NCBI GenBank assembly: GCA_020726085.1
Contig: DYTG01000046.1
Span: 1 to 6,814, forward strand
Source of the DNA: Sulfurovum sp.
Lineage (GTDB): Bacteria > Campylobacterota > Campylobacteria > Campylobacterales > Sulfurovaceae
Direction of reading: 5' to 3'
DNA length: 6,814 nt
A program made the position numbers and the translations under genes. The notes beneath the pieces are model-generated. The model was not told where the DNA came from. It saw only the letters and a program-made list of their open reading frames with translations, and ran no database searches. How positions within the stretch are numbered: the first letter of the stretch is position 1; each line of letters opens with the position of its first letter. Below, in pieces: positions 5,587 to 6,814 of this stretch.

Positions 5587-6814
5587 TTAGTAGTTGTAAT
5601 TAATACCAATCATCAAAGCGTTTTTGGAGTAATCAGCTGGTATGTAGTTGGAATCGTTGAGTGCGTATTCATTTTCAACAAAAACAGACATTTTATCATT
5701 TATTTGTTTGGTAAGTTTGAGATTGACTTGATGATAGGTATCTTCTCGCACTTGTGTATTGGGGATCAAAATAGTTCCTATATCATCTTCAAAATCGCTA
5801 ACACGCAATTTGTAGATTGCAACGGCTTGTATATCATTGGCAAAAACGTATCCGCCACCCACAACAAAAGTATAGGTTGTTTTATCGGTAAAATCTTGAT
5901 AGTTATTGCTATCGTTGGTGTAGTTTTGGTATTCACTATCGAAGAAGAGATAGTTTTTATCCATTTTGTAGTAGAGCGTTGCACCTACAGCAAAGCTTTT
6001 GTCGTCTCTATCGCCATCGGTTTTAAACTCTCGTTTTTCAAATTTACCGTTGATACTGGCAATAAAGTTATCGTTAATCATATAATCAATTTGAGGATCA
6101 ATGCTTTGAATACGCAACAAATCTTCACCCAAATAGTGAAGCGCCAAATAGCTCAAAGGCATATAGAAGTTGTATTGACCGCCCTTGTAGTATCCCACTC
6201 CTGCTTTAAGCGTATTGAGATAGATACTATAATCGCTCTCTTTGGTGACGACTTTGTAGTATCCATTGAGCGACGCACGCAGATAGATGTTGTTTTCAAA
6301 CTCTTTGAGGTAGTCAATGTTTGCTATACCTAGATAAAAAAAGCTTGAGAGTTTGTTGGTGTGTGTTGTAGTGCCAAAAAAGGTATCAAGCTCACCCGTA
6401 TCGTTGTGGACATTGACGTTGTTATCATATCCCAATCCTAAGGTAAATTTTGATTTGAAGTTATTGCCCACCTCTTTTTCGTTTGTCACCTTAATCTCTT
6501 CAAACTCAACATTTTCCTCTTTGAGTTCCTCTGTGATTTGAATCGCCAATCTGTGTTTACCCAACGCTACATAGGTTCGTGCCAACTCTTTTTTGGCTTC
6601 GATATTGTTGGGTTGCAACATCACCACACGCTCATAAGCACTCATAGCCTCTAGGTTGTTGCCCAAAACTTTGGCACTTTTTGCCCAAATAAGATGCAAA
6701 TTGGGATTGGAATACTCATGGGTCGATTTTTTGGCTTGAGCGATTGCTCCGCTGTAGTTTTTTTGATTGTAGAGCCTCTGGGCATCTTTGACACCCGCCA
6801 TTGCTAACACACTG
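5587..6814 (-). CDS. TPR-containing outer-membrane beta-barrel protein (5' end missing)
   Basis: About 409 codons are visible and the frame runs off the window edge. The first in-window candidate start, a GTG at 6810, is not believable: the first visible residues (SVLAMAGVKDAQ) read like the end of a signal peptide, with cleavage after Ala-Met-Ala. Only a short N-terminal stretch is probably missing. Counting from that GTG codon, residues 7-97 are helical TPR-like repeats, including NNLEAMSAYERVVMLQPNN and the following ARTYVALGKHRLAIQITEEL. From about 118 to the end are alternating polar/hydrophobic strands rich in Tyr, Gly, Asn and Asp, with GLGYDNNVNV at the first strand. The chain ends INYNY, an aromatic C-terminus typical of proteins inserted by the BAM complex. 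TPR plus a roughly 290-residue barrel recalls Slam/DUF560-type outer-membrane proteins, but the assignment is only by architecture. It is the first visible gene of the cassette with the FecR protein and the cyclase. Confidence 0.75.
   Translation of the reverse strand, partial: SVLAMAGVKDAQRLYNQKNYSGAIAQAKKSTHEYSNPNLHLIWAKSAKVLGNNLEAMSAYERVVMLQPNNIEAKKELARTYVALGKHRLAIQITEELKEENVEFEEIKVTNEKEVGNNFKSKFTLGLGYDNNVNVHNDTGELDTFFGTTTHTNKLSSFFYLGIANIDYLKEFENNIYLRASLNGYYKVVTKESDYSIYLNTLKAGVGYYKGGQYNFYMPLSYLALHYLGEDLLRIQSIDPQIDYMINDNFIASINGKFEKREFKTDGDRDDKSFAVGATLYYKMDKNYLFFDSEYQNYTNDSNNYQDFTDKTTYTFVVGGGYVFANDIQAVAIYKLRVSDFEDDIGTILIPNTQVREDTYHQVNLKLTKQINDKMSVFVENEYALNDSNYIPADYSKNALMIGINYNY

Noticed and set aside
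5704..6333. Plus-strand open frame of 209 codons
   Set aside because: It lies wholly antisense to the barrel gene, has no recognisable domain, and is explained by codon use on the opposite strand.
6799..6810. GTG at 6810 or ATG at 6801 as the true start of the barrel gene
   Set aside because: The frame stays open to the window edge and the first residues look like the tail of a signal peptide, so the real start is almost certainly beyond base 6814.

Overview
The window looks like chromosomal DNA of a Campylobacterota (epsilonproteobacterial) species, probably a free-living relative of Sulfurimonas, Sulfuricurvum or Arcobacter. This is inferred from the AT-leaning base composition, the wording of the PurL protein, and the layout of the signalling genes; no search was run. 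Every gene I can support lies on the minus strand, so the biological order runs from high to low coordinates.

In transcription order: (1) 6814-5587, the 3' part of an envelope protein gene with a signal-peptide end, TPR-like helices and an outer-membrane beta-barrel, its 5' end cut by the window edge; (2) 5574-4864, a secreted FecR-domain protein starting 12 bp later; (3) 4817-2685, a CHASE2-domain class III nucleotide cyclase, predicted to be an adenylate cyclase; (4) 2684-2303, a non-coding stretch enlarged by a tandem duplication; (5) 2302-95, purL, the large subunit of phosphoribosylformylglycinamidine synthase; (6) about 83-1, a fragment of an IS3-family transposase running off the window.

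Genes 1-3 are tightly spaced with good Shine-Dalgarno sites and probably form one operon. Together they could make a trans-envelope signalling unit: outer-membrane barrel, periplasmic FecR protein, and inner-membrane sensor with a cytoplasmic cyclase. purL is a housekeeping purine gene with no obvious functional tie to them.

The most unusual feature is a perfect 273-bp-period tandem duplication at 2263-2810. It covers the end of the cyclase gene, the spacer and the first codons of purL. Both flanking genes stay complete. Between them it leaves a second purL ribosome-binding site and start codon, which open a 50-codon hybrid reading frame running out of frame through a copy of the cyclase tail. 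No tRNA, rRNA, CRISPR array or convincing intrinsic terminator was seen.
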